Shown here piece after piece: positions 1 through 8,122 of a DNA stretch of 64,000 nucleotides. The position numbers were made by a program, and so were the translations under genes. Each line of letters opens with the position of its first letter. Position 1 is the first letter of the stretch. Under the pieces are notes generated by a model. The model saw nothing but the letters and a program-made list of their open reading frames with translations. It did no database searches and was not told where the DNA came from. The DNA comes from Halobacillus yeomjeoni (GTDB lineage: Bacteria; Bacillota; Bacilli; Bacillales; Halobacillaceae): contig NZ_JAIVAI010000007.1 of NCBI RefSeq assembly GCF_020171525.1, positions 62,001-126,000 on the forward strand, given 5' to 3'.

Positions 1-567
1 TCGACTCGGTATAAAGCGAGAGAAGAAACGGCATCCCGTTTAGCGCAGTTACTTTATGAACAATGGATGAGTAACCCCGGGAATCATTTGTTCTTTTTCC
101 CTTCCTACCACTACATGGAGCTCGTCTACTACCATTTTAAAAGATATACGGACATAGAAGTTGTCGTACAAGAACAAGGGATGGATGAGTTAAGAAGGGA
201 AGAATTTCTTCAATTGTTTCAGCCGGGAGGAAAATTAGCGGGTTTTGCTGTGTTGGGTGGCGTTTTTTCTGAGGGGGTGGACTTGAGAGGTGATCGATTG
301 AACGGAGTTGCTGTCGTAGGGATTGGATTAGCTCCGCGCAGCTTCGAAAAAGAATTGATAAAAGATTACTTTACTCAAAAGGGTAAAAATGGATACGACT
401 ACTCCTATGTATATCCAGGGATGAATAAAGTACTTCAAGCTGGAGGTCGATTGATACGCTCTGAAGAAGACCGGGGGACAATCCAATTGATTGATGACCG
501 TTTCTTATCAAGGAAATATTTGAGTCTGCTTCCGAAAGATTGGGGAGAATATCGAATTATAAAATAA
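1..567 (+). CDS. C-terminal part of a DinG/Rad3-type ATP-dependent DNA helicase (truncated by the window edge)
   Basis: The reading frame is open from the first base, so the N-terminal Walker A and DEAH motifs lie outside the window. The visible 188 residues match the second helicase domain of the XPD/DinG superfamily 2 group. GVFSEGVDLRGDRL is the motif V-like segment and QAGGRLIRSEEDRG is motif VI with the arginine finger region. Proteins of this type (Bacillus YpvA or YoaA, E. coli DinG) unwind DNA in repair or replication-conflict settings. The paralogue cannot be settled from the C-terminus. The stop TAA is at 565-567 and no terminator follows closely. Confidence 0.8.
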   Translation, partial: STRYKAREETASRLAQLLYEQWMSNPGNHLFFFPSYHYMELVYYHFKRYTDIEVVVQEQGMDELRREEFLQLFQPGGKLAGFAVLGGVFSEGVDLRGDRLNGVAVVGIGLAPRSFEKELIKDYFTQKGKNGYDYSYVYPGMNKVLQAGGRLIRSEEDRGTIQLIDDRFLSRKYLSLLPKDWGEYRIIK

Positions 568-695
568 TTTCCTGGGAAATGAAGGGGAACTGTGTCGAAC
601 CCACCACTCGTTTACTCGGAAGTTGATACTTCAAAACGAACTTTGTACGCTATCATATTGTGTGTATAGATTATAAGTATAGGAGGAATTTTACT

Positions 696-1193
696 ATGCC
701 TTGGATCAAACCGATGAAACAATCCGCGATGAAAGAAATGCAGACGAAAAATCAAAGCCCGGACCCGGCACCATTATTCAATCGGTTGTTAGCGAATGAT
801 CCTGAATTGTATGACGCCTTCCTGCCGTTACAGGAAGCGATAAAAGGAACATCACTAAGCGAGGAGCTGCGTGAAACGGTCATTACGTTCGTTTCGATGA
901 AAAATGGGTGTGAGTATTGCACGAAAAGCCATAAAGAGCTTTTGGAGAATTTGATTGGCCGGGAAGACACCCTGCAATGGCTGGAAAACTATGAGGAGTC
1001 TGACATGGAGGAAGAATGGAAAGCCGTCCTGAATTACGCCGATAAGTTAATCGCTAAACCGGTCAAAGTTACAAAAGGGGATGTTCAACGTCTGAAAGAC
1101 TTCGGATATGATGAGAAGGCCATTGTTCAATTGAATCAAACGATCGCTTATACAAGCTATACAAATCAATTATCGATGGGATTGGGCTTATAA
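696..1193 (+). CDS. AhpD-like / carboxymuconolactone decarboxylase family protein
   Basis: This is a 165-residue all-alpha protein of the AhpD-like fold. The segment around residues 75-90 holds the redox motif CEYCTKSHKE (CxxC followed by His), which in AhpD relatives supports alkylhydroperoxidase or thiol-disulfide chemistry. The in-frame ATG at 660 has no ribosome binding site. AGGAGG at 681-686 lies nine bases before ATG 696, so I place the start there. A strong hairpin terminator follows the stop. The substrate is unknown. Family assignment is firm from the motif, the physiological role (peroxide or organic-radical defence) is inferred. Confidence 0.82.
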   Translation: MPWIKPMKQSAMKEMQTKNQSPDPAPLFNRLLANDPELYDAFLPLQEAIKGTSLSEELRETVITFVSMKNGCEYCTKSHKELLENLIGREDTLQWLENYEESDMEEEWKAVLNYADKLIAKPVKVTKGDVQRLKDFGYDEKAIVQLNQTIAYTSYTNQLSMGLGL

Positions 1194-1199
1194 AAGTTA

Positions 1200-1235
1200 A
1201 ACACCTTGATTAAAAATAGATCAAGGTGTTTTTTG
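1200..1235 (+). terminator. Rho-independent terminator after the AhpD-like gene
   Basis: An 11-bp perfect stem (AACACCTTGAT / ATCAAGGTGTT) with a 9-base loop is followed by a T-run. Its T-tract runs straight into the BirA-type operator of bioY. Confidence 0.85.
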
Positions 1236-1263
1236 TTAACCTAACATTATTTCACGTTGACAT
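1233..1263 (+). promoter_or_regulatory. BirA (biotin repressor) operator overlapping the bioY promoter
   Basis: TTGTTAAC (1233-1240), 15 bases, then GTTGACAT (1256-1263) form an inverted repeat of the Firmicutes biotin operator type (TTGTTAAC - about 15 - GTTAACAA), with 6 of 8 positions symmetric in the right half. The right half contains TTGACA (1257-1262), a perfect -35 box. TATCTT at 1281-1286 is a possible -10 with 18-bp spacing. BirA bound with biotinyl-AMP would block the -35. The match is read by eye and the regulator gene is not in the window. Confidence 0.65.
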
Positions 1264-1320
1264 ATGTGGTTGGTTTTCAGTATCTTTATAATTAGTAAGA
1301 ATCGACTGGAGGAATGTCAC

Positions 1321-1908
1321 ATGAGCCAATCACGGTTGTCCGCCTATGATATTACACTTGGGTCACTATTTGTAGCATTAATGGCGGTAGGTGCAAATAT
1401 CGCATCCATAGTTCCATTTTTAGCGATAGCAGGCGTCCCACTTACCCTGCAAACCTTTTTCGCTATCTTGGCAGGCTTGATCTTGGGGAGCCGTTTAGGG
1501 TTCTTTTCCATGCTGGTATATACAGGGTTAGGTCTGGTCGGGGCACCGATTTTCGCCAAATTCCAAGGTGGTTTGTCCGCCGTTGTGTCCCCTACGTTCG
1601 GCTTTATCCTGTCCTTTATTTTATTAGCTTTCATTGCAGGTAAAATTGCTGAGTCGAATCGTAAGCTTCCTACATATATTGCTGCGGCTTTAGTAGGGAT
1701 TGTAATCAACTATGGCTTAGGTGTGAACTGGTTTTACGCTGCTATGAACTTTTGGGTTGGTGGAGAAGGAATGGGTTATGGCGTATCATGGTCACTCATG
1801 CTTCCATTCTTGATCAAAGATACTGCTCTGGCTGTCCTGGCAGGTATGTTTGCATATCGATTGGAAAAGTCAGTCTTGTATCGAACTCAATTAAGAAAAG
1901 CGGCATGA
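1321..1908 (+). CDS. bioY: Biotin transporter BioY (ECF-type substrate-binding S component)
   Basis: This 195-residue, roughly six-helix membrane protein captures biotin. It works alone or with the shared energy-coupling module EcfAA'T, which is not encoded here. Family features are the N-terminal LSAYDITLGSLFVALMAVGANI, the loop PLTLQTFFAILAGLILGSRLG and the late segment YGLGVNWFYAAMNFW. The longer frame from 1264 overlaps the promoter and has no Shine-Dalgarno. GGAGGAATGTC precedes ATG 1321, so that start is used. It is a single-gene unit with its own terminator and a BirA-like operator, so repression by biotin is expected. Confidence 0.93.
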   Translation: MSQSRLSAYDITLGSLFVALMAVGANIASIVPFLAIAGVPLTLQTFFAILAGLILGSRLGFFSMLVYTGLGLVGAPIFAKFQGGLSAVVSPTFGFILSFILLAFIAGKIAESNRKLPTYIAAALVGIVINYGLGVNWFYAAMNFWVGGEGMGYGVSWSLMLPFLIKDTALAVLAGMFAYRLEKSVLYRTQLRKAA

Positions 1909-1913
1909 CGAAC

Positions 1914-1943
1914 AAGGATCTGTATAACAGGTCCTTTTTTATT
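1914..1943 (+). terminator. Terminator of bioY, its T-tract used as insertion site of repeat copy 1
   Basis: AGGATCTG (1915-1922) pairs with CAGGTCCT (1928-1935) with one G-U pair, followed by TTTTTATT. Those last eight bases are the left target duplication of the mobile repeat beginning at 1944. Confidence 0.7.
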
Positions 1944-2411
1944 GGCTCTGTTAAAGTCTGTTGTTGATATTTCAAACGATTACTAAATAGTCCCTGTCTG
2001 GGATTGGTTGTCCGGTCCGTTATATGCTCAAAGCATGGGATGTCAGGGAAAACAGTCCGCTTTCCGCGGGGGACGCTTGAGCCTCTTCGAACTTCGTTCT
2101 CCGGGGTCTCACCTTGTTCCTTTTTCCCGCAGGAGTCTACCTGTTTTCCCTGCCATCCCGTCCGTAGTTGGTGTGCCGGACTTCGGTAATGGCCTTTCCG
2201 ACCCTCCTACTTTGAAGAGGTGGCCTTGGGAATGGCGACACTCCTGTGGGATAAAGGTGCATCGTGAGACCCCGGAAGGCATAGCCTGAGGAGGCTCACG
2301 GTACCCCACGGAAAGGGAGTCATTCCCAAGGCCGCCTCACACAAATCCCAGGCCAGAAAGAGCTGATATGAGCTCACATGTGAAATAACAACACCAAGCA
2401 ATAGCAGAGCC
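1944..2411 (-). mobile_element. MITE-like element, copy 1 (468 bp, inverted orientation)
   Basis: The ends are GGCTCTGTTAAAG and (reverse complement) GGCTCTGCTATTG, imperfect terminal inverted repeats that continue into TGTTGTT. TTTTTATT at 1936-1943 is repeated exactly at 2412-2419, an 8-bp target duplication. Inside lie two long imperfect hairpins: module A (about 2037-2159, arms based on GGCAGGGAAAACAG) and module B (about 2217-2338, arms based on GGCGGCCTTGGGAAT). The layout is the reverse of copies 2-4. There is no transposase. The element ends 47 bp before the downstream lipoprotein gene, so it may supply or disrupt upstream signals. Confidence 0.88.
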
Positions 2412-2458
2412 TTTTTATTACATAAAAAGGGTATAAAAGTATGAAAGGGGGCAGATAG

Positions 2459-3502
2459 ATGAAAAAAAGTTTAGCAGTGATAGGTGTACTTTTATTTTTC
2501 GTATTAGTCGCTTGTTCAGATTCTCTCGAAGAAAATGAAAATAAAGAGGCATCATTTCAAAAAGTTGTCGAAGAACTTCAGTCGCCTTGGGATATTGAGT
2601 ATAGTGAGTCCACTTTTTATATCACGGAACGGGAAGGGAGCATCGTCTCCTGGGACGGTGAAAACAAACTAAGAATGAACGTGGATACCTCTAAGCCTGT
2701 CCTTCAACAAGGAGAAGGTGGGCTGTTGGGGATGAAACTGCATCCAGATTTCAAATCTAACCATCAAGCGGTCATCTACCATACGTATGCAGACGGTGAG
2801 CAGATTAAAAACCGTGTGGTCCTCGTTGAAAAACAGGAAGAAACTTGGGTGGAGAAAGAAATTCTAATTGAAAATATACCCGGTGCAAGGTTCCATAATG
2901 GTGGGAGAATTGAATTGGGACCTGATCAGAGTCTTTATATCACAACAGGAGATGCTTTGGATGAGGAGCTTGCTCAGGACAAAAGCAGCTTGGCTGGTAA
3001 AGTTTTAAGAGTGAATTTAGATGGAAGTCCTCCAGAGGATAACCCAATGCAAGGTTCCTACATTTATAGTTATGGACATAGAAACCCACAAGGTCTGGCT
3101 TGGGCAGAAGATGGAACGCTTTACGCATCGGAGCATGGACCTGATGCACATGATGAAATCAATGTAATTCGTAAAGGTGAAAATTACGGATGGCCATTGA
3201 TCAAAGGAAATGAAAAAGGTCCGGAATTGAATACCCCCTATTATCATACTGGTAAAACGACGTGGGCTCCTTCTGGTATATCCGTTCACAACGGCAAGTT
3301 ATATGTAGCGGCCCTGAGGGGGGAATCTGTAAAATCAATTTCATTGAATAATAAAAACATAGAGATAGTTACGGATAATTTCGGAAGGGTGAGGGATGTA
3401 GAGGTCGTAAATGACATTCTCTATTTTATTACCAATAATACCGATGGGAGAGGAGCACCGGAAAGTTCAGATGATGTGCTGGTTAAATTCAATCAAAAAT
3501 AA
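2459..3502 (+). CDS. PQQ-type glucose/sorbosone dehydrogenase-family lipoprotein
   Basis: This is a 347-residue exported beta-propeller protein. The signal peptide ends in the lipobox LVAC, so it is probably anchored on the outer face of the membrane. Family marks are GARFHNGGRIELGPD, LYITTGDA, GHRNPQGLAW and YASEHGPDAHDEINVIRKGENYGWP, which hold the catalytic and PQQ/metal-binding blades of soluble aldose sugar dehydrogenases. The SD AAAGGGGG lies just before ATG 2459. Oxidation of sugars at the membrane is known for relatives, but whether this protein binds PQQ is unproven. It is monocistronic and begins 47 bp after mobile repeat copy 1. Confidence 0.85.
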   Translation: MKKSLAVIGVLLFFVLVACSDSLEENENKEASFQKVVEELQSPWDIEYSESTFYITEREGSIVSWDGENKLRMNVDTSKPVLQQGEGGLLGMKLHPDFKSNHQAVIYHTYADGEQIKNRVVLVEKQEETWVEKEILIENIPGARFHNGGRIELGPDQSLYITTGDALDEELAQDKSSLAGKVLRVNLDGSPPEDNPMQGSYIYSYGHRNPQGLAWAEDGTLYASEHGPDAHDEINVIRKGENYGWPLIKGNEKGPELNTPYYHTGKTTWAPSGISVHNGKLYVAALRGESVKSISLNNKNIEIVTDNFGRVRDVEVVNDILYFITNNTDGRGAPESSDDVLVKFNQK

Positions 3503-3530
3503 AGAGCGGCACTATTGTGCCCGCTCTTAT
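3502..3530. terminator. Bidirectional terminator between convergent genes
   Basis: AAGAGCGGCAC pairs with GTGCCCGCTCTT across a 4-base loop with one bulged C. It lies between the stop codons of the + and - strand genes. Confidence 0.7.
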
Positions 3531-3968
3531 TCACTCTTCTGAAATGAATTTTCCATGAACAAACGCCATGATTGCAAATACAACAAATGCGATAAGGAGG
3601 ATAGTACCTCCGACGATGAAAAAAATGGTGTAGAACGTCTGCATGCCTTCAATCGGCCGAGTGTAATAAAGCCACATTCCTACAGTCAGCCCGAAGACCC
3701 CGATAAAAGAACTCCATACATGGATGACTGATAACTTTGAGTTCTTAGGTATATTGAAAAGTTTGTAGTAAACAGCAAAAGCAAACATTGACAGCCACCC
3801 GACAACTAGTATGTGCGCATGGATTGCGCTTAACTCCAGTCCACCGCCACCAGCCATGTGAGATCCCATAAAAGCTCCGATTAAAGCATAAACGGCAGCT
3901 ACTCTTACAAAAAATCGTGTACGATCCAATTCAACGCCCTCCTGATGTTCGATAGATTCTGAAGACAT
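3531..3968 (-). CDS. Small four-helix membrane protein related to cytochrome oxidase subunit I
   Basis: This 145-residue protein has four hydrophobic helices. The segment AIHAHILVVGWLSMFAFAVYYKLF resembles the haem-ligand helix of heme-copper oxidase or NO-reductase subunit I, and similar short proteins are annotated in Bacillaceae as cytochrome-c-oxidase-like. At about a quarter of a catalytic subunit it cannot be a full oxidase. The ATG at 3968 has no clear Shine-Dalgarno. A TTG at 3927-3929 (Leu14) is preceded by AGGAGG at good spacing, so the true protein may be 132 residues. The role is unknown, perhaps haem or copper handling. Confidence 0.65.
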   Translation of the reverse strand: MSSESIEHQEGVELDRTRFFVRVAAVYALIGAFMGSHMAGGGGLELSAIHAHILVVGWLSMFAFAVYYKLFNIPKNSKLSVIHVWSSFIGVFGLTVGMWLYYTRPIEGMQTFYTIFFIVGGTILLIAFVVFAIMAFVHGKFISEE

Positions 3969-4126
3969 TATAACGAAGTCAGCGCAGCTTTGGTATGAAT
4001 ACGGAGGATTTGTCGTAAAACGTTCATCAATGAAGAGTTATATAATTCGAATCTTTGTGTCATTTGGATTGCCGTTGAGGATGATATATGATGATAGAAG
4101 TAATTCAATTTTCGAGGAGTGTTTTC

Positions 4127-5230
4127 GTGAATATTCATAGACTGGATAACTTTTCAAAGTACTTAAAACAAAACAAAATAGATGCTGCTTTCATCAATTC
4201 CACTGAAAACTTCTTTTACTTGACAGGCTTTCACACGGACCCCCACGAGCGCTTGTTAGGGTTGCTTGTATTTCCGGATGATGCCCCCATCGCTGTTCTT
4301 CCATCAATGGAAACAGGGCAATTAAAAAATGCAGGTTGGACTCAGGAAATTATCGGATATAAAGACCATGAAAATCCATGGATGATGATAGGGGAACAAA
4401 TGAAACAGAACTGCATTTCCGGCGTGGAAACTGTAGGAATTGAAAAGCAAGTCCTTTCGTATGGCAGAAGTGAATCTTTTATAGAATTATTCACTGACGT
4501 TGATGTAGTAGATGTTGAAAGTAAGCTGAATGAAATGCGGGTCGTAAAAGATGAAAATGAAATTTCAATTATGCGGGAAGCGGCTGATTTAGCAGACTAC
4601 GGTGTTAAAGTAGGGACGGAAGCCTTAGAAGAGGGCGTTACCGAAATGGAAGTGCTGGCAAAGATCGAGTATGAACTCAAGAAAAAGGGTGTCTCACAAA
4701 TGTCCTTTTCAACTATGGTGTTGTTCGGTGAAAAATCAGGTCAGCCCCATGGAAACCCTGGGTACCGTAAGTTGAAAGCGGGAGATTTCGTCCTGTTTGA
4801 CATGGGTGTAGTTTGGAAAGGGTATACTTCCGACATCACACGAACATTTGCTTTTAAATATGCGTCTGATAAGCAAAAGGAAATATACGATACGGTGAAA
4901 CGTGCCCTTGATGCATCTCTTGCCATCAGTAAACCTGGAACAAGAATCGGAGATCTTGATCAAACAGCCAGAGATATCATTTCAAATGCAGGTTATGGAG
5001 AATTGTTCCCGCACCGCATCGGTCATGGACTTGGAATCAACGTACACGAATTCCCTTCAATGAGCCACTTGAATGATGATGTATTAAAAGTAGGTATGAC
5101 TTATACAATCGAGCCGGGGATATATGATCCGGAAATCGGAGGTGTCCGTTTAGAGGACGACGTGTTAGTTACTGAAGATGGATATGAAACGTTGACAAAG
5201 ACACCGAAAGACTTACGCATCATTGAATAA
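4127..5230 (+). CDS. M24-family Xaa-Pro peptidase (aminopeptidase P / prolidase)
   Basis: This is a 367-residue cytoplasmic metallopeptidase. The N-terminal creatinase-like domain covers about residues 1-125, followed by the pita-bread catalytic domain. The five metal ligands are visible: Asp in FDMGVVWKG, Asp in TSDITRTF, His in HRIGHGLG, Glu in TIEPGIY and Glu in RLEDDVLV. It should cleave Xaa-Pro bonds at N-termini or in dipeptides. The upstream ATG at 4088 lacks a binding site. GAGGAG at 4114-4119 lies seven bases before GTG 4127, so I choose GTG. A terminator follows. Confidence 0.88.
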   Translation: MNIHRLDNFSKYLKQNKIDAAFINSTENFFYLTGFHTDPHERLLGLLVFPDDAPIAVLPSMETGQLKNAGWTQEIIGYKDHENPWMMIGEQMKQNCISGVETVGIEKQVLSYGRSESFIELFTDVDVVDVESKLNEMRVVKDENEISIMREAADLADYGVKVGTEALEEGVTEMEVLAKIEYELKKKGVSQMSFSTMVLFGEKSGQPHGNPGYRKLKAGDFVLFDMGVVWKGYTSDITRTFAFKYASDKQKEIYDTVKRALDASLAISKPGTRIGDLDQTARDIISNAGYGELFPHRIGHGLGINVHEFPSMSHLNDDVLKVGMTYTIEPGIYDPEIGGVRLEDDVLVTEDGYETLTKTPKDLRIIE

Positions 5231-5236
5231 ATGTTG

Positions 5237-5268
5237 AAGAGCCACCTATAAAAGGTGGCTCTTTTTTT
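5237..5268 (+). terminator. Terminator of the Xaa-Pro peptidase gene
   Basis: AGAGCCACC / GGTGGCTCT stem followed by seven T. Confidence 0.85.
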
Positions 5269-5370
5269 AGATAAAAATATGAGTGCTGTAAGAGGGTTGT
5301 TTTCTGGGGTAAGTCCTACACTACATTGCCGGGTAAGGTTTTTTCTGCAGAACAAAACAAATAGCGGTTA

Positions 5371-5451
5371 TTATTGATTCATCCCCACCAAAATTAGTGC
5401 GAGGACGAGAATAAGGTAAAAGACAGCCAATTTTAAGTACACCCTTTTCAT
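5371..5451 (-). CDS. Predicted 26-residue single-span membrane peptide
   Basis: On the minus strand GGGGAGGATGGTT is followed by ATG and 26 codons ending in TAA. The product begins MKRVYLKLAVFYLI, is basic at the N-terminus and has one hydrophobic stretch of about 20 residues. The ribosome binding site (GGAGG, six bases before ATG) is as good as that of any gene here, which is the main reason to call it. I do not recognise the family. It sits alone in the 360-bp gap between the peptidase and rpiA. It could be a small regulatory membrane peptide or chance. Confidence 0.45.
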   Translation of the reverse strand: MKRVYLKLAVFYLILVLALILVGMNQ

Positions 5452-5632
5452 AACCATCCTCCCCACGTAAATCTTTTATTTGTGGTCCTTATATAAAAGT
5501 TATGTGAAGAAGTACTAAATCATGACCTTAAATTCAAGCGTACGTCCTCCAGGTGGAACCTTTAAGTGAATATTCTTTATCCGTGCTTGTTTTTGTGTTT
5601 TTCGGGAATACCAAAGAGGAGGGGGTATATTC

Positions 5633-6331
5633 ATGAAATGGAAAAATTCATTGGCTTCGGCAGAGAGCTGGGCAGGAGAAATATCAAACCTTGAAGAAAA
5701 GAATAAATTAGCTAAGAAAATCAGTGGAAAAATAAAAGATGGTGAAGTCATCGGAGTAGGATCCGGTTCTACGGCTTTCTTAGCTTTGAGAGCAATTGCC
5801 AAAAGAGTTAAACAGGAAGGCTTGGAGGTCTTGGCTGTCCCTACATCACAAGAAGCGTTATTAAACTGTTCCATGTTAGGGTTGAAAACGACGACATTGT
5901 CAGCAGCTAAGCCGGATTGGGGCTTTGATGGTGCGGATGAAGTGGATTCAAACAATCGTTTGATCAAGGGGAGAGGAGGGGCTTTGTTTGCCGAAAAACT
6001 CGTGATGGCAAGCGCACCTAAGACGTATATATTAGTAGACGAAAGTAAATTCGTCGATCGTTTAGGTGAAAAATTCCCCGTACCTTTGGAAGTGGATCCC
6101 CGGGCTATTCACTTGGTGGAGACACGTTTAGCTCAATTCCCTATTCAAGAAGTAGAGTTAAGAATGGCAAAGTCAAAAGACGGTCCTGTCATCACTGAAT
6201 CAGGAAACTTGATTTTGGACGTGCGGTTCGAAAAGATTTCCAATGAGATGGAAAAGGAGTTGAGTTTCATCCCCGGTGTCATAGAAACAGGCTTATTTAT
6301 TAGTTATTCCGTGGAAATTTTAAAGGTTTAA
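5633..6331 (+). CDS. rpiA: Ribose-5-phosphate isomerase A
   Basis: This 232-residue cytoplasmic enzyme interconverts ribose 5-phosphate and ribulose 5-phosphate in the pentose phosphate pathway. The family motifs are all present: the phosphate-binding loop GVGSGSTAFLALRAI, the catalytic DGADEVD, and KGRGGALFAEK with its active-site Lys. Length is normal. GAGGAGGGGG lies directly upstream of ATG 5633. It stands alone, with no pentose pathway gene nearby. Bacillus species usually carry the RpiB form, and the A form is usual in other genera, so this is a mild taxonomic hint. Confidence 0.93.
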   Translation: MKWKNSLASAESWAGEISNLEEKNKLAKKISGKIKDGEVIGVGSGSTAFLALRAIAKRVKQEGLEVLAVPTSQEALLNCSMLGLKTTTLSAAKPDWGFDGADEVDSNNRLIKGRGGALFAEKLVMASAPKTYILVDESKFVDRLGEKFPVPLEVDPRAIHLVETRLAQFPIQEVELRMAKSKDGPVITESGNLILDVRFEKISNEMEKELSFIPGVIETGLFISYSVEILKV

Positions 6332-6413
6332 GCCCATTTTAATTATATTTATTGGTACTCTTTAATACTTTTTCTATAATAGTAGTATATCCTTCATTCA
6401 AAGGAGAATCATT

Positions 6414-7943
6414 ATGGGACTACCAGAAGGAATTACGTATCAGGATGAACGCTACCCTTTTATTGTACTTGCACCGATCGGAAAGAAAAATAAACAAATC
6501 AGATCGATTGGACACAAGTTTGAACGAGGGTTGCTATCTCGGTTGAATGACACAATTATGGGTCAGATCACTTTGAAAAACATGGATGTCTCCGTTATTC
6601 GGAGTTACCTGAATATCCAAGGGCCCGCTGTTTTGCCCGTAGCTTTTCAAAAAGAAGAGACCGTTCATCCTTACTTGTTGCGCCCAGAGTTTTTCTTATG
6701 GAATACACTATCGGAAGAACATGGACTACCTTTAAAAGATTCGATCCAGTATGAGGTCGATTTTACACAATTAAGTGCTGAACAGCTTCATAAGCATGTC
6801 GGAGATGTTTTGGAAGACTATTTGTTTTTAGCTGAAATCAGCAAACATACAAGAGGTTACTGGCTGTCTAAGATATATGATGCATTTCAACGTCATCCAT
6901 TAGTACAGCTTTATCATAAAAAGACACCGGTTATAGATGCAGTAGAAACGATGAATCAGTCCTCTTTATTGTCCGTTTTGAAATACCCGGAGGATGTAGC
7001 TTACTGGAGGCATCGAGTTGATATTGTGATGCGCCCATTCCGTTCCCTGCCGGAGAAATGGCTGAGACCGGGGCATGTGAAAAGCTGTGGGCATGAAAAG
7101 AGTCTGCATTTCGATTCTTATCACCGGACGATCCATTGTCAGTGCGAAGAATGTGATTTCTGTATGTTTTACCACGTAGAGGAAGACTGTGTAAGCTTTG
7201 TGGAAGAATTTGATGTGGAACGTTCCCGAAAACGGCTTATCACCATAGAACAACAATTCAACTCTATTGCTCAGCAGAATGAAAAGTTATTAGAACAACT
7301 TGGACAATTGAGAGGGTTAAAGAAACAACTTGCCCCTGCAAGGAAAACGTTAGATGAGAGCTTACAGGTCGCTCAGTTGATTTCCCGTTACCAGCAGGCA
7401 GATGGAAGATTCGGGGAATACCCACTACTGGATATGTATGACAAGCTTCGTGAAACTCATATCCCGGCTCGTCAATCAACCTCAGAATTGATTTGGCTGT
7501 CTTCCATCCGCATGGATGATATACAGGTATTTAAAAAATTGCCACACTGGCTGCAGCATGTGCCTGAGAATGTATATCCAATGACAAGTCATGTACTGGA
7601 GGAGTTGAACTCCAAGCTTGATGAAGTCCGTTATGAAGATAGTGATGTGATCATTACTATAAAGGGTCGAGCAATGACCTACGTTGATGTTCAGCAAGTA
7701 TTGGACTTGGTGTACTATTATGGCTCTGATTACCCGGTACACACTCTCGTTCAAATTCTAGCCGGAAAAGCTACAAATAAATTAAGAACTTTAAAGCTGC
7801 ATGAAACCCGTTGGTTCGGGCTGCTTTCAGACTGGCCTGAAAAATATATCCAGAAGTTATTCAATCAATTGGAGAAACAGGGTTGGATCATGAAACAACA
7901 AAAAGGATATTCCATCAGTGAGTTTGCTGATGAAGTCATGTGA
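6414..7943 (+). CDS. Uncharacterised protein: Cys/His cluster, coiled coil and C-terminal RQC-like winged helix
   Basis: This is a 509-residue cytoplasmic protein. Residues about 1-215 match no domain I recognise. A probable zinc site follows at about 223-262 (CGH, CQCEECDFC). A heptad-rich coiled coil covers about 270-330. The last 85 residues (VQQVLDLVYYYGSDYP to the end) align by eye with the RQC winged helix of RecQ helicases, including the pattern of RecQ in this window. It has no helicase motor. NCBI uses the names RQC-minor-1 and RQC-minor-2 for helicase-free RQC proteins in Bacilli, and this may be one. DNA binding is inferred. The SD AAAGGAG fits ATG 6414. Confidence 0.6.
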   Translation: MGLPEGITYQDERYPFIVLAPIGKKNKQIRSIGHKFERGLLSRLNDTIMGQITLKNMDVSVIRSYLNIQGPAVLPVAFQKEETVHPYLLRPEFFLWNTLSEEHGLPLKDSIQYEVDFTQLSAEQLHKHVGDVLEDYLFLAEISKHTRGYWLSKIYDAFQRHPLVQLYHKKTPVIDAVETMNQSSLLSVLKYPEDVAYWRHRVDIVMRPFRSLPEKWLRPGHVKSCGHEKSLHFDSYHRTIHCQCEECDFCMFYHVEEDCVSFVEEFDVERSRKRLITIEQQFNSIAQQNEKLLEQLGQLRGLKKQLAPARKTLDESLQVAQLISRYQQADGRFGEYPLLDMYDKLRETHIPARQSTSELIWLSSIRMDDIQVFKKLPHWLQHVPENVYPMTSHVLEELNSKLDEVRYEDSDVIITIKGRAMTYVDVQQVLDLVYYYGSDYPVHTLVQILAGKATNKLRTLKLHETRWFGLLSDWPEKYIQKLFNQLEKQGWIMKQQKGYSISEFADEVM

Positions 7944-7958
7944 TTTATTTCCGGAGAG

Positions 7959-7984
7959 AAGACCTGCTTAGGCAGGTCTTTTTA
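7959..7984 (+). terminator. Terminator after the RQC-like gene
   Basis: AAGACCTGC / GCAGGTCTT with a 4-base loop, followed by TTT. Confidence 0.85.
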
Positions 7985-8006
7985 CATCCTCATGAAAGCG
8001 TTTGAA

Positions 8007-8017
8007 TATGCTATAAT
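8007..8017 (+). promoter_or_regulatory. Extended -10 promoter candidate for the DUF4166-kynA pair
   Basis: TATGCTATAAT holds a perfect TATAAT (8012-8017) preceded by TGC (extended -10). No good -35 is seen. TGAAAGCGTTTGAA at 7993-8006 matches 12 of 14 positions of a CcpA cre site and overlaps the promoter, but it is weak. Confidence 0.45.
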
Positions 8018-8122
8018 TTACTTAAAACAAGAAGAAATTGCCCCCAAAAATAATGGTATTCACAGTATCGTGAATAATGACTGATTTGTATATTACGGAC
8101 GATTTCTAAGGAGGTCTTTGCC

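Noticed and set aside
1344-1709. 121-residue antisense frame over bioY, and similar long antisense frames in kynB, metY and the antiporter gene
   Set aside because: They are shadows of strongly coding genes, with no binding sites or domains.
2004-2401. Several frames of 60-93 residues on both strands within repeat copy 1
   Set aside because: They are translations of the mobile repeat and its hairpins. The same peptides (for example SPGSHLVPFSRRSL) recur in copy 3, have no binding sites and lie in palindromic DNA.
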